Counted from the first letter of the stretch, positions 39,483 through 51,535 are shown. The stretch is DNA of 64,000 nucleotides from Tridacna crocea (GCA_943736015.1 OX031065.1:46974992-47038991); one strand, 5' to 3'. The notes: generated by a model from the letters alone, not told the origin. Translations and numbers: made by a program.

Positions 39483-39525
39483 AATGTAAACATTGCTAGA
39501 TAAAGAGCAACTAGTAGTGGCTTGT

Positions 39526-39753
39526 TTAACCCATTACCACACAATCCCTACTTTTGACCACCCTGAGAAAGAAGCCTTTAGAAAACATTGTAGGAAAAGG
39601 AGAAAATGCTGATAAACAGCATTTTCTCCTTTACCCAAAATGTTTTCTACCCTTCAAAAAACAAAATTCAAATTTTCAGTACTTTTTTTTTGTTGTCTGC
39701 AAATGCTTTCAATTTGGACAAGTCCAAAATTTTGTCGTCTGGTAATGAGTTAA
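39526..39753 (+). mobile_element. TTAA hairpin element, subfamily A
   Basis: Both TTAA sites; axis GCTGATAAACAGC, right arm TTTACCCAAAATG. Confidence 0.88.
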
Positions 39754-39989
39754 ATGCAGCCAGTGGATTCAGAAGACTACAGAGGATAATACTGTGTGAT
39801 GTACTGGTACACAAAACTCCAAGAAGTAGTGATAAATGCTCTGACAGCAGGAATATAACTAAAATAGTGTTGAGAAAGGCATTACACAACAAATTAACCA
39901 ATAACATTTGAATATTCATAAAGTCATTTACTTCTATTGTGGTTCTTGCTTCTAGTCTGATTTTACATAGGAATATTTAAGTCATTTTC

Positions 39990-40207
39990 TTAACGGTGTA
40001 CCAAATGACAAAAGTGGTCCAAATTGAAAGCACTAGCAGATGACAAAAATAAACAAAACTCAAAAATTTAAATTGAAGCAGGGTAGAAAACATTATGGGA
40101 AAAGGAGAAAATGCTGGTTACCAGCATTTTCTTCTTTTCCCACAATGTTTTCAAAAGGCTTCTATCTCAGGGTCGTAAAAACCAGGGATTGTTTAGTAAA
40201 GGATTAA
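39990..40207 (-). mobile_element. TTAA hairpin element, subfamily A
   Basis: Both TTAA sites; a short deletion in the left end (ACAAAAGTGGTCC). Confidence 0.88.
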
Positions 40208-40357
40208 CCTACACACATATTTGTTTTAGTAAATTTTAACTTATTTGTTCTTGTTTCATTTTAGTTTCATTTTGGTAGTCTAACTACATTTTAACTTGTA
40301 TAGCTGCTGCCATGATGTTTTCTTTTGTATAACCATTACTGAATTGTGACTTTACAG

Positions 40358-40416
40358 GAAATCAAAATTTTTGCCAATCAGTTCAAAAGTTTGGCGTGAA
40401 GTGCTAGAAAAATACA
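40358..40416 (+). CDS. ADCK5: Possible alternative ADCK5 3' exon 12
   Basis: The acceptor is ACTTTACAG and the donor is TACA|GTAAGG. Joined to the donor at 37937, it continues in frame as KKSKFLPISSKVWREVL. The next candidate exon, from 41234 (acceptor TTTTCTCTCAG), adds four residues and a TGA at 41245-41247, with an ATTAAA about 90 bp on. This rests only on splice-site fit and an open frame. Confidence 0.35.
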
Positions 40417-40920
40417 GTAAGGGTTATATCAATCTTTGGAATGGTCAGTTTTGGTCAGGAAAGTTTTTCTTGGTTCCAGGGATAAGAATTGAAAACACTT
40501 TGATATAAAGCTTGATTTCTTTCATTGGCCAAAGACCAATGTTTATTGGAGGTTCCAGCTACTATGAGAGTTTGCTTGATTTACAGACAGTGTATATAAA
40601 AATCAGATTGCATTTATATAAAGTCTAGTATTTAATATACTGTTTACTGTACAAAGTCTTTTTTGCCTAAAAGAGTCGTACAATTGCAATTTGTTTGTTC
40701 TGTACAAGACAGAAAATTCCATTTTGATAGTATGGAACTCTCTAAGGGCCCAGGCAGAATAGAAGGCATTTTGTTAAAAAAAGATGTCACTGTTATGAGT
40801 AGGGCCTCTTTTTTTTCCAAAATGATTTCAGTATGTTATGACTCCCGATGAATAAAATGGAGATGCTACTATATGTAAGAAAGTATAATATATAAGAAAA
40901 AATGTTTAAAAATGGATAGT

Positions 40921-41140
40921 AGGACAACTTTTCACCAAATAACAAAGTTTTAGATGAATTCATATCGAAAGCATCTTTAGATGACCAAATTTGCTCAAAT
41001 TATGAAGATAGTATAGAAAACATTGTGGGAAAAGGAATTAATGCTGTTTGTCAGCATTTTCCTTCTTTGCCCTCAATGTTTTCAAAAGTCCTTTCTTTTG
41101 CAGGTCTTTTAAACTTGGGATTGTGTGGTAAAGAGTTATA
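40921..41140 (-). mobile_element. TTAA hairpin element, subfamily A, decayed
   Basis: Ends ACTTTTCACCAAATAAC and GTAAAGAGTTAT; hairpin shortened at the axis (TGCTGTTTGTCAGC). Confidence 0.75.
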
Positions 41141-42743
41141 AGACAGTGATAGGCATTTTGGTGACATGGACATAACATTATCAAATGATAACTTTAACCA
41201 TTTCTTTTTTTAATTTTTAAATTTTTCTCTCAGAATTTAAGGATTGAGTCTCGAGTCAGCTACTTTTCTATGGCTGCTATTTACCAAGAAAGTTTCTTGG
41301 ACGTTATGTCTTTATTGTAACGTTATGTCTTTATTGTAACATTAAAGAAATATCAGGATAGATAGCATGAGTATAATTAAGTATGTCACAGGAAGAAGAG
41401 ATTCAGTGTACTGAAAATTATTTGATTAAACTGATCTTTATTCAGTTCATCTTAAGTTTTTAAAATGCTTATTATCTTTATTCAAGTACCTTAAATTTGC
41501 CAAAAATCTATGAAATCATTACATCATTTGCAAAAGATAAGGGTGTTTCTTGTCCATGTTACTTGAATACTAAACTTAAAATTTTCCAAAATTAAAGGTA
41601 AACTGTGCATGCTATCAAGTTTTTGTCACTGAATTAACATTTTTGAAAACAGTTATTTACTTTAACTATTTACTTGTTTATTTGGTTTATGTACTAATAT
41701 TTAACTCTTTCATGCTTTTATTGTATAACGGTTTTCATAAAGGCTAAAAAACAAAGACTATAGTTTGGGCAGAAGAGTGTTGGCTTTTTTGTTACAAAAT
41801 TTCATGCTGGAATATCTTGAAAACCAGATTCAGCCTTATGAACTACACATATCATAGTTGGAGTACTGGTTAAGCTTTGAAGAAGCAATCATTCAAAAGT
41901 TTTTTGAAAAGCAATTACTTAGTTTTCGAAAAGCAATCATATAATCACTTAGAATGTTTTCAAAAAGCTATCATTATAATCATTTAGAAGGTTTTCAGAA
42001 AGCAATCATTATAATCATTTAGAAGGTTTTCAAAAAGCAGTCCTTTAGAGGGTTTGCAAGAAGCAGTGATTGAGAAAGTTTTCAAGAAGCAATCATCATA
42101 ATCACTTAGAAGGTTTTCAAAAAGCAATTGTAATCATTTAGAAGATTTTCAAAAAGCAATTATTTAGAAGGTTTTCAAAAAGCAATCATTGTAATCATTT
42201 AGAAGTTTTTGAACAGTAATCATTTAGAAGGTTTTCAAAAAGCAAGCGTTTAGAAGGTTTGCAAGAAAAATCATTGAGAAAGTTTTCAAGAAGCAATCAT
42301 TTAGAAGGTTTTTGAAAAGCAATCATGTAGAAGGTTTGCAGAAAGCAATCATTATAATCATTTAGAAGGTTTTCAAAAAGCAATTATTTAGAATGTTTTC
42401 AAAAAGCAATCATTGTAATCATTTAAAAGTTTTTGAACAGTAATCATTTAGAAGGTTTTCAGAAAGCAATCATTATAATCATTTAGAAGGTTTTCAAAAA
42501 GCAATCCTTTAGAGGGTTTGCAAGAAGCAATGATTGAAAAAGTTTTCAAGAAGCAATCATCATAATCATTTAGAAGGTTTTCAAAAAGCAATTGTAATCA
42601 CTCAGAAGTTTTTAAAAAGCAATTATTTAGAAGGTTTTCAAAAAGCAATCATTGTAATCACTTAGAAGTTTTTGAACAGTAATCATTCAGAAGGTTTTCA
42701 GAAAGCAATCATTATAATCATTTAGAAGGTTTTCAAAAAGCAA

Positions 42744-42972
42744 TTATCTCTTTACCAAACGACAAAATTTTAGACCAGTCCAAATTGAAAGCATTTGCAG
42801 ACGACAAAATAAATGTGACTGAAAAATAGAAATTTGTTCTGGGAAGGATACAAAACACTGTGGGAAAAGGAGAAAATGCTGATTACCAGCATTTTCTCCT
42901 TTTCCCACAGTGTTTTCAAAAGGCTTCTTTCTCAGGGTCGTGAAAAGTAGGGATTGTGTGGTAATGGGTTAT
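42744..42972 (-). mobile_element. TTAA-family hairpin element in the minisatellite, TTAT duplication
   Basis: Flanked by TTAT on both sides. An uninterrupted array unit elsewhere reads AGCAATTATTTAGAAGG, giving an exact empty site. Confidence 0.93.
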
Positions 42973-43109
42973 TTAGAAGGTTTGCAAGAAGCAGTCATTG
43001 AGAAAAATTTCAAGAAGCAATCATTAAGAAAGTTTTTGGTAAGCTGTCATAAAGGTTTGTTTTTTAAAAAGCACTTATCAAAGACAGAACTTTATGAAAA
43101 AGCAGTCAT

Positions 43110-43338
43110 TTAACCCATTACCACACAGCAGAATTTTAGAGTGGTCCAAATTGAAAGCATTTGCAGACAACAAAATAAAAGTGACTGAAAATTTGGAATT
43201 TGTTCTGGAAAGGGTAGAAAACACTGTGGGAAAAGGAGAAAATGCTGGTTACCAGCATTTCCTCCTTTTCCCACAGTGTTTTCAAAAGGCTTCTTTCTCA
43301 GGGGCGTCAAAAGTAGGGATTGTGTGGTAATGGGTTAA
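43110..43338 (-). mobile_element. TTAA hairpin element, subfamily A, in the minisatellite
   Basis: Flanked by TTAA, with array sequence on both sides (AGCAGTCA and TTTAGAAGG). Confidence 0.92.
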
Positions 43339-43695
43339 TTTAGAAGGTTTTTGAAATGAATATAGAAACTGCTATGTGGCCAATTCATTTTGTCGTCTGC
43401 ACTTCCTTGTAGTTTGGTTACGTCTAAAAGTTTGTCATGGGGTAAAAAAGAGTTAAAATAGTTTTACTTCATCATCAGTATTCCCAGGCCTATTGAAGTT
43501 TAATGCAAAGTATACCATTTTGATTTTCAAATCTCAACTGTAATTTCACTTGAGTTATTTCTATGTATCAAAGGTATTATGTCAGGAATTATTATTATAC
43601 TGCTATAAGTGAGATTCATATTTTTTAATCTTTGTTGTTAAGTTTTGCACATTCATTTCAGTGATAATATTATGTTTGTGAATATTTTGTGGTTT

Positions 43696-43877
43696 AGCTC
43701 TTTACTACACAATCCCGACTTTTAATGATTCTGAGAGAGAAGCCTTTTGAAAACATTGTAGGAAAAGGAGAAAATGCTGATAACCAGCATTTTCTCCTTT
43801 TCCCACAATGTTTACTACCCTTCAAAAAACAAATTTCAAATTTTCAGTCACTTTAATTTTGTCATCTGCAAATATTT
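43696..43877 (+). mobile_element. TTAA hairpin element, subfamily A, 3' truncated
   Basis: Starts GCTCTTTACTACACAATC and ends at GTCATCTGCAAATA; right terminus missing. Confidence 0.8.
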
Positions 43878-44599
43878 ACGATGTCTCATCAGCAGCTGGA
43901 ATCCTACTGATTTTGAAAAAAATCTGACAATCAGTATGGGAAGAGTGCAATTCAAAGTTGAAAGTTTCCATTTCTTGCTTATATGTGCTTCCTTTCACAC
44001 TGATTTCACTGGTTTTCTTTTTGCATCACAAATTCATAATGTTTGCTTGCATAAAAACAAAATCTCTGCCAGTAGAGCGATTTCAGGCCCGTCAGGGCCT
44101 TCTAGGTTTTTTTTTGTCTTTCCCTAGCCACAATAGACTGAAATGCAGTTCCTGTCTGCCTTTATTTCTGCAATCTTGCAACCATCAGGAGCAACATTTG
44201 GCACACAGGTACATGAATGATCATAATTTCATAAATAAAGACAAAATTGGTTACAAAACTGGATAAAAATGAGTAAAGATGCATCTTTGATATTTTCTGT
44301 TTTATTTTCAGGTACGAGACTATGTGAAGAGCATGTGATGTGACGCAAGAGGATAGTTTGTGGTTGAGAGACAGACAAAAAAGCACATGTGATATTAACC
44401 TCAATGTTATGAGAAATCTCATGACATTACTGTAAATTGAAATATTAATAGTACTATAAACTGAGATATTTATAATACAAACACCAGTGTAAATTAAGAA
44501 TTCTTAACCCTAAGGCTGCTAAGTGGAACTCACAGACTTTTTAAGGACAGCATGTGTGAAGATCAGAGTGGTGCTGTGGTGAATCATGTCGCCCTGAGC

Positions 44600-44900
44600 C
44601 AAAGGCTTGGGGAGGGGGGGGTGTCACAAGTTTGCACATAGGAACAAAGAAGGAAAACATTAAAATTCTTCTTCTCTGAAACTGAAAGGCATGGAGCTTT
44701 GATATTTTGCATCTAGCGTCTCCTGGTGGACCTCTATCAAGTATGTTCATATGATGCCCCTGGGGTCAAAACTTGCCCTGCCCTGGGGGTCACAAGTTCG
44801 AACTAGGGAACAAAGAAGGAAAACTTTAAAATTCTTCTTTTCTAAAACAGGAAGGCATAGAGCTTTGTTATTTGGTATGTAGTGAACGTGTTCTAAGTTT
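44600..44900. repeat. Two ~180 bp direct repeats
   Basis: GGGGGTCACAAGTTCGAACT..AACAAAGAAGGAAAAC..TTAAAATTCTTCTT occurs twice with about 75-80 percent likeness by eye. It is adjacent to the tandem-unit element starting at 44902. Confidence 0.65.
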
Positions 44901-44901
44901 G

Positions 44902-45823
44902 TTAGCCCACCTGAGCACAACGTGTTCAGTCAGTTCAAAATTGGGTCACTGGTGCCATAAACTAGACCCCTCAATCAATTTAAAGTAATACCTTGTTGGC
45001 ACTCTAGAGCACATTATTGCTCAAATCTAAAATTTGGTCAGAATTATTGTCATGATAAAATCCTGGATGAGTGTGGATTTGAGCCACCTGGGCTCATTAA
45101 CTAGGTCGCCAGGTCAAATTAATGTAATACATTGTGGGCACTCTACAGGCCACATTTTCTGCTAAATTTACTTGAAAATCGGTCAAAATGTTTGTCTTGA
45201 TAAAATCTCACAGGAGTCTGACTTTGGGTCATGAGGGGTTTAAAACTGGGTTACTAGGTCAAATTAAAGAAATAACTTTTGGGCACTGTAGAGACCACAT
45301 TTATTATCCAATTGATTGGAAAGTTGGTTAAAATATTTGTTTTGATGAAATTTAGAAGGGTTCAAAATTGGAACCCCTGGGGTCCTAATCTAGGTCACTA
45401 GATCAAATCAAATACCTTGTGGTCACTCTAGAGGCTACATTTCTTGCACAATTGACTTGGTCAGAATGTTTGTCTTGATGAAATATAGGATGGGTTAAAA
45501 TTGGGTAGCCTGGGGTCATAAACTAGGTCACTTAAATCAAATTTAAGAAATACCTTGTGGGCACTCTCGAGGCCACATTTAATGCTCAGTTAACTTGTGT
45601 AACATGTTTAGAATGTTTGTCTCAATAAATTTTTTGATGAGTTATAAATTGGTTCACATCGGGTGTTAAATTAGGTCACTTGGTCGGCTTATTCTACAGA
45701 AATACCTTGTGGATGCAAAGCCCAATTGACCTGACAGTTTGTCAGAAATTGAATTTTGCATTTGGAATGAATTTCACCCAGTAACTCAGGTTAGCGATTC
45801 AGGGCCATCATGGCCCTCTTGTT
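44902..45823 (+). mobile_element. Tandem-unit element, TTAGCCCACCTGAGCAC to GGCCCTCTTGTT
   Basis: About six ~125 bp units carry CATAAACTAGGTCACTAGGT, TACCTTGTGGGCACTCTAGA and AATGTTTGTCTTGATGAAAT. It ends TTAGCGATTCAGGGCCATCA then TGGCCCTCTTGTT. Noncoding as far as can be seen. Confidence 0.7.
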
Positions 45824-46155
45824 GTAAGTAAGCTTTTTCGGATTAGATTATTAGTAGTCTAAGAATTTGTTCTAGGGTAAAGACATTTTGATGTTTTGTA
45901 AAGGCGTCTTCCTCAGGGTCATTAAAAGTTGTGTGGTAAAGGATAAATTAATTTTTATATCTCTCTTTTTAATCCTTAGGCTGCTAGCTGCAACTCTTAG
46001 ACATTTTGTGGACAGTTTAGATCAAGATCAGACTTCACAGAATGTGCCATCTAATCTTGGATTTACATTGTCCATTAAGGAGAGATTTTTCCCCAAAAAA
46101 TACCCATGAAATAACAAAATTTGAATATTGAGGATCAGTTTGAAAGTTTTATTTA

Positions 46156-46893
46156 GTCAAATCTGGGCAAGCAGCCACTCAAGAACAGCAACCAATCTGT
46201 GAACAGCAACCAACACAAGTCTGCCTGTGCATATTTCTTCTTTGACTCTTTACCAAACAACAAAATTCTAGACAGGTCCAAATTGAAAGCCATTGCATAC
46301 GACAAAATGAAAGTAACTCAAGCATTGAAAATTGTTTTGGGAAGGGTAGAAAACATTTTGGGAAAAGGAGAAAATGCTGGTTACCAGCATTTTCTCCTTA
46401 TCCCGTTATGTTTTCAAAAGGCTTCTAGGGATTGTTTGGTAAAGGGTTAACTACCTTGTGCAGAGCAATAACCTGCCAAATACAGCCAGCAGTCATCTTA
46501 ATTGATATGTTTTTTACAGCACCTTCACAACAGGTGCTTTTATCACATTTGAAAATCTATCACAGAGTGTTTAATTAAAAAAAATTGATAGTTGTAGCTA
46601 GGGTTCTTCTTTTGTTGACAATTTGACTGCTGTTCATACGTGGCTGCTTTCACTGATTTAACTGTAAAAGTTTAAATATTATGTTATATTTCTGTGTTTT
46701 ATTTTTATATCTTAACTACAAAAAGATAGAAAATTCATTGCAAACAAACTTTTACATACATAAACCATGATATTCACAACACAATATAGTGTAGAAAGTG
46801 CATATTGTGCACAACAGCCGATCTGTTAACAACAGCCACCTTTTGAACTTCCCTTTAGTGGCTGTTGTATACAGATTTGACTATATTTAGCAA
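46156..46893. mobile_element. TIR element with TAGTCAAATCTG ends
   Basis: The left end TAGTCAAATCTGGGCAAGCA matches the complement of the right end (TAGTCAAATCTGTATACAAC), both followed inward by CAGCCACT. AACAGCAACC-type repeats lie inside. A subfamily A hairpin copy (46242-46450) is inserted within it. Confidence 0.5.
46242..46450 (-). mobile_element. TTAA hairpin element, subfamily A
   Basis: The left site is TTGA and the right TTAA. About 20 bp is missing after AAAGGCTTCT. Inserted in the TIR element 46156-46893. Confidence 0.87.
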
Positions 46894-47096
46894 GGTGAAG
46901 TATGAATTGTATATTCATGAATTTAGTAACAGTCAAATGTTTTCTTTTTTCATATTTTCAAAAAAAAAAAAAGAAAGAAGGAAAGAACTGAACTGTGCAT
47001 TTATGATTGGTATAAAATGTCTTCCATCTGTAGAATAGAAGTGATTGTTTAAATGATTTTGTCATAAAAGTTTACTGTTTTACTGTGTCAACTTTC

Positions 47097-47325
47097 TTAA
47101 CTCATTACCAGACGACAAAATGTTAGGTTTGCCCAAATTGAAAACATTTGCAGACGACAAAATAAAAGTGTCTGAAAATTTTAAATTTGTTCTGGAAAGG
47201 GTAGAAAACATTGCGGGAAAAGGAGAAAATACTGGTTACCAGAATTTTCTCCTTTTCCCTCTATGTTTTCTAAAGGCTTCTTTTTCAGGGGCGTCAAAAG
47301 TAGGGATTGTGTGGTAAAGAGTTAA
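47097..47325 (-). mobile_element. TTAA hairpin element, subfamily A
   Basis: Both TTAA sites; axis ACTGGTTACCAGAATTT. A hairpin-only fragment lies at 47490-47570. Confidence 0.9.
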
Positions 47326-47586
47326 GAAATTAAACAACTTTAAGTCAATAGCAAGAATTCCAAATTCGGCTGTATTGTTCAAAAGAAAATGTTTAGTTTG
47401 TGATGAGAATATGCAGTTTGACCTCGGATCTACAAAGTTACATATTTCAGTCGAACAGTCTCATGCTTCTGTAACAATGAATGAGAAAGCTTTTGGGAAA
47501 ATAGTGTGGGGAAGGGAGAAAATGCTGGTAACCAGCATTTTCTCCTTTTCCCATAGTTTTCTACTTGTTCATGACATTCAGTAATT

Positions 47587-47760
47587 TAACTCTTTAACAC
47601 ACAACAAATAGTTTGTACTTTTTCACAATATCAAAGCATCTGCAGACCACAAATCAAAGCATGCATTTAACCGAGTAGAAAACATTGTGGGAAAAAGGAG
47701 AAATTGCTGGTTAACCAGCAATTTCTCCTTTTCCAACAATATTTTCAACTGCTGTCTTAA
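47587..47760 (-). mobile_element. TTAA hairpin element with hybrid A/D core
   Basis: The left TTAA is intact and the right end lost. The centre is AAATTGCTGGTTAACCAGCA: D-type AAATT arms joined to an A-type GCTGG axis, with even symmetry and a TTAA at the exact centre. Confidence 0.75.
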
Positions 47761-48166
47761 ATGTCATGTTTCAAATGCTTTTAATATCAACACAAGCCCA
47801 TATTTCTGTGTAGTGAATAGTTTAGGCTATTTTTTGGCTATAGAAACAGTCTTGTTACGGTCTGTTTCTGTAACTGGCAATACCTGTGTCATTTTCTTAG
47901 TGTTTTAATTCAAGCATGTTGAACATGTGTTTTATTTTTGTTTTTATTTTTGTTTCACAATGTTTGACTTTAACTAACTGGATCCGACATAAAAGTAAGA
48001 AAGAAGTTATTTGTTGAAAACATTCAACTGTATACTGTATAATATTGTTATTTTTAAAACAATATATTAATTGACACCGTATACATCAGTTGGTTTTTGT
48101 TTTTGTGTGTTACACATAAAAAAGATTTATTGTTAGATTTAAACTCTTCAAAAAATAACCTATGAT

Positions 48167-48340
48167 TTAACTCTGTACCAAAAGACAATTTTTTTTATTT
48201 GTCCAAATTCACAGTATTTGCAGATGACAATAAAATGGGTTTTAAAAATAAAAAAGAAATTGTTTGTGGAGCGGTGAAAAACTTTGTGCTAAAAGGAAGA
48301 AATTCTGGTCAACAGCATTTTCTGCTTTTTCCAGCAGCCA
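48167..48340 (-). mobile_element. TTAA hairpin element, decayed
   Basis: Left end readable (TTAACTCTGTACCAAAAGAC); hairpin weak. Its right part is replaced by the element starting at 48345. Confidence 0.6.
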
Positions 48341-48344
48341 TTTT

Positions 48345-49843
48345 TATGCTCCCCGAAATATTTCGGGGGAACATAATCATAGTTGCCATGCCTTGTGTAT
48401 GTCTAATTGTCCGATCTATGCGTCTATTTCTCCACAACCTCTGGACCAAATTTTATGAAACTTCATATCTGAACTTCTTGGAACAAAGCACAAATACCTG
48501 TTTCCTGGTTTCTCAATTTCAGGCTGTGTCACAGAAAAAGGTGGCTTCATGTAAAAAATTGTTTTTCACTAATATCTCCTACAGCAGTGGTCAAAACACT
48601 GCGAAATTTCAAATCTAAACATGTTGAAGCATTGCCCAGATACCTCTTTCCCGCTTTCTCAATTGCAGGCTGCATCACAGAAAAAGGGAGCTTTACGTAA
48701 AAAATTGTTTTTCTCTAATATCTACTACATTAGTGCTCAAAAGTTCATGAAATTTCAAATCGTTGGAACATTGCCCAGATACCTCTTCCCCGGTTAGCCA
48801 TCTTGTTTTCATAGCAGATGCTTTGACATAAACCATTACAACATAAAAAAAAATTATTTCAAACATCTTCTTCTCTGAAAGTACCCATCCAAATTGATGA
48901 AACTTCACAGAAATGATCCTGCCATGGTATTCTGTAGGATTTCTTGAATTTGCTATGGCAACAAAACTTAAACCTTTGAAAATCTTCTTGTCTAGAACTA
49001 TAAGGCCTAGTGCTACCAAATTTAGAGTGCAGCTTTAGTAGACCTCTACAAAGTTTTTTTCAAATTTTAGCACTGGTGTCAAAATTGTCCGCGCATCTGG
49101 AATCACAAGTTTTACATGGGCTTATATAGAGAAAACTAAAGATGGCTCCCAGCAACTAGCCATACGGCCTAGGGTGACCAAATTTTGCATGTGCCTTTAT
49201 CTAATGGGCCTCTACCAAGAGTCCCAACATTATAGCCTTGAGGTCAAATTTACCCGCACCCCGGGGATTGAAAGTTTTACATGGGCATATGTGGTGAAAA
49301 CGAAATCTCCCTGTCTTTGGTCATAATACCTAGGACTACCCAGTTTCAATGCAGCTTTTTCTAGTGGGCCTTTACAAAGAGTACCCAAATTATAGCCCTA
49401 TGGTCGAATTTTATCCTACCCCAGGGGTCAGAAGTTTTACATCGGCATAAATAGTGAAAACAGTTTAAAAATCTTATTAACCCTTTCCCAAACGACAAAT
49501 TGTAGACGCTTCCAAGCTGAAAGAGTTTGCAGACGACAATTTTAACTTTCTTAACAATGGCAGAAAATTATCCAGACGGCCAGAAAACACTGTGGGAAAA
49601 GGAGAAATTCCGCGTTACGAGCAATTTCTCCTTTCCCCTCAGTGTTTTCAAAAAGACTTGTACTGCAGACACGTAAAAACAAGGGCTTGTTTGGGAAAGG
49701 GTTAATGACCATCAGACTGGCTACCAATTTTAGTCAGGGGTCTCATATTCAAAACCAATTTTCCAAGTATTGTCAAGTCTAGTTTGTAGTGGTTTTATTC
49801 GTTAGCCAGTGGAGTGATACAAGGTCATCATGGCCCTCTTGTT
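48345..49843 (+). mobile_element. Tandem-unit element, ATGCTCCCCGAAATATTTCG to GGCCCTCTTGTT
   Basis: The left end holds a perfect short inverted repeat (CCCCGAAATATTTCGGGG). Two ~170 bp units with CACAGAAAAAG follow, then ~150 bp units with TTACATGGGC..GTGAAAAC. A subfamily D hairpin copy (49477-49705) is nested near its end. Confidence 0.6.
49477..49705 (-). mobile_element. TTAA hairpin element, subfamily D
   Basis: Both TTAA sites; stem change CCGCGTTACGAGC. Confidence 0.9.
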
Positions 49844-50130
49844 GAATTATCAACCTAAACTAACCTGCATTATCGTTTCTGTTTCATCTAATTGATGCGC
49901 AGAATTCCCAGATGGTCCCTTTTTGCGTGATTGATCACATACTGAATCTGTTGTAATTCTCTTCACCAAATGCCAAAATTTGAGACTGGACCAAATTGAA
50001 AGCATTACTTTGCGGATGACAAACATTGCTCAAGAGCTGACTTCTTTCACTGTTGACATTGTCTGATAAAGAAATATCTTTTCTTCAAAAGTACCGTTAC
50101 TATAGCAACATTTTGGATTTTACTTTCGTC

Positions 50131-50356
50131 TTAACCCTTTCCCAAACAGCAAATTTTGGACCAGACTAAATTGAAAGTGTTTTGCAAGTGACTGATTAAC
50201 AGTTGCTAAAAAGATATTTTTTCTATATGGTAGGGTAGAAAACGTGGGAAAAGGAGAAAATCCTGGTTACCAGCATTTTCTCCTTTACCCACAATATTTT
50301 CAAAAGGCTTCTATTCCTGACCCATAAAAATCAGGCATTGTTTGGGAAAGGGTTAA
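50131..50356 (-). mobile_element. TTAA hairpin element, D-type ends with A-type core
   Basis: Ends TTAACCCTTTCCCAAAC with core AAATCCTGGTTACCAGCATT: a mix of the two subfamilies. A fragment of another copy lies at 49955-50030. Confidence 0.85.
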
Positions 50357-50389
50357 GAGTTTCATTTCTTTTATTTAGCAGGATAAGGT

Positions 50390-51535
50390 TTAACCCCTTA
50401 TCATACATTTCCAATTTTTTACAACCCTTAGAAAGAAGTCTTTTGCGAACATTGTAGATAAAGGGGAAAATGCAGCTAAGCAGCATTTTCTCTTTAGCTC
50501 ACCTGAGCACAACATGTTCAAGGGGAGCTTTTAGGATCAACTGGTGTCCATCGTCCGTCGTCAACAATTCTTTAAACATCAACTCCTCTTAAACCACTGG
50601 TCCAATTTGGACCAAACTTGGATGGAATGTACCTTGGGAGGTCCTCTTTAGAAACTGTTCACAGGATTTGATTCTGTCAAAAACTGTGGTTGCCATGGCA
50701 ACGAAATGGAATTTTCTAGGAAATTCTTTAAACATCTTCTCTGAAACCGCTGGTCAGATTTTAAAATAATTTCACACAGATATTTCTTGGGTGACCCTTT
50801 TCAAAAACTGTTTGCGAAATTTTGATCTGTCAAGAAACATGGCTCTGGTGAATGGGGGCTACTTGCACTATACAGAAATGAAGATATTCTTGAAAATTCT
50901 TCTTCTTTGAAACCACTGATCAGATTTTGAAATATATTTTCACAGAGATGTTCCTAGGGCGACCCTTTTCAAAAATTGTTCGCGAAATTTTGATTCGTCA
51001 AGAAACATGGCTCTGGTGAATTGGGGCTACTTGCACTATAAGGAAATGAAGAAGTTCTTAGAAATTCTTCTTTTCTTGAATGGCTGGTCAAATTTTGGAA
51101 ATAATTTCACTGAGATGTTTCTTGGGTGACCCTTTTCACAAATTGTTCCCAAACTTTTGATAGGTCAAGAAACATGGCTCTGGTGAATGGGGGCTACTTG
51201 CACTGTACGGAAATTAAGAAATTCCTGAAAATTCTTCTTTTCTGAAACTGCTGGTAAGATTTTGAAAGGACTTTTACAAGTGACCTTTTGAAAATTGCTT
51301 GGCAAATAATGATTTTGTTTCCAGTGTTTCAATACCTCAAAAAAAAAAAAAAAATGGCTATAGTCCTCTCAAAAATTCAAGTGAGCGATCCAGGGCCATC
51401 TTGGCCCTCTTGTTTCACAATGTTTCCTACTCATCCCCAATCAAATATTTGAATTTTTCAGTCACTTTTGTTTTGTTGTCTGCAAATGCTTTCAATTTCG
51501 ACTAGTCTAAATTTTGTCATTTGGTAAAGAGTTAA
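50390..51535 (+). mobile_element. TTAA hairpin element, subfamily A, split by a tandem-unit element
   Basis: The left half runs to CAGCATTTTCTCTTT (about 50494); the right half resumes at about 51413 with TTTCACAATGTTTCCTACTC and ends in TTAA at 51532-51535. Confidence 0.85.
50494..51413 (+). mobile_element. Tandem-unit element inserted in a hairpin element
   Basis: TTAGCTCACCTGAGCACAAC, a GTCGTCAACAATTCTTTAAA leader, then four ~165 bp units (CTTGGGTGACCCTTTTCA, ACATGGCTCTGGTGAATG). It ends AAGTGAGCGATCCAGGGCCA and GGCCCTCTTGTT. It splits the hairpin copy described for 50390-51535. Confidence 0.8.

Larger units (their letters stand above)
41870..43360. repeat. ~35 bp minisatellite array (AGAAGGTTTTCAAAAAGCAA unit)
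   Basis: Units of about 35 bp (AGAAGGTTTTCAAAAAGCAA plus TCATTATAATCATTT) mix with a shorter ~26 bp form lacking the middle. Two hairpin elements (42744-42972 and 43110-43338) sit inside the array, and array units resume after each. Confidence 0.9.

Noticed and set aside
44313..44340. Possible extra ADCK5 3' exon after TTTTATTTTCAG (GTACGAGACTATGTG..)
   Set aside because: A good acceptor and a short open stretch ending in TGA, but no donor of the right phase leads into it convincingly.
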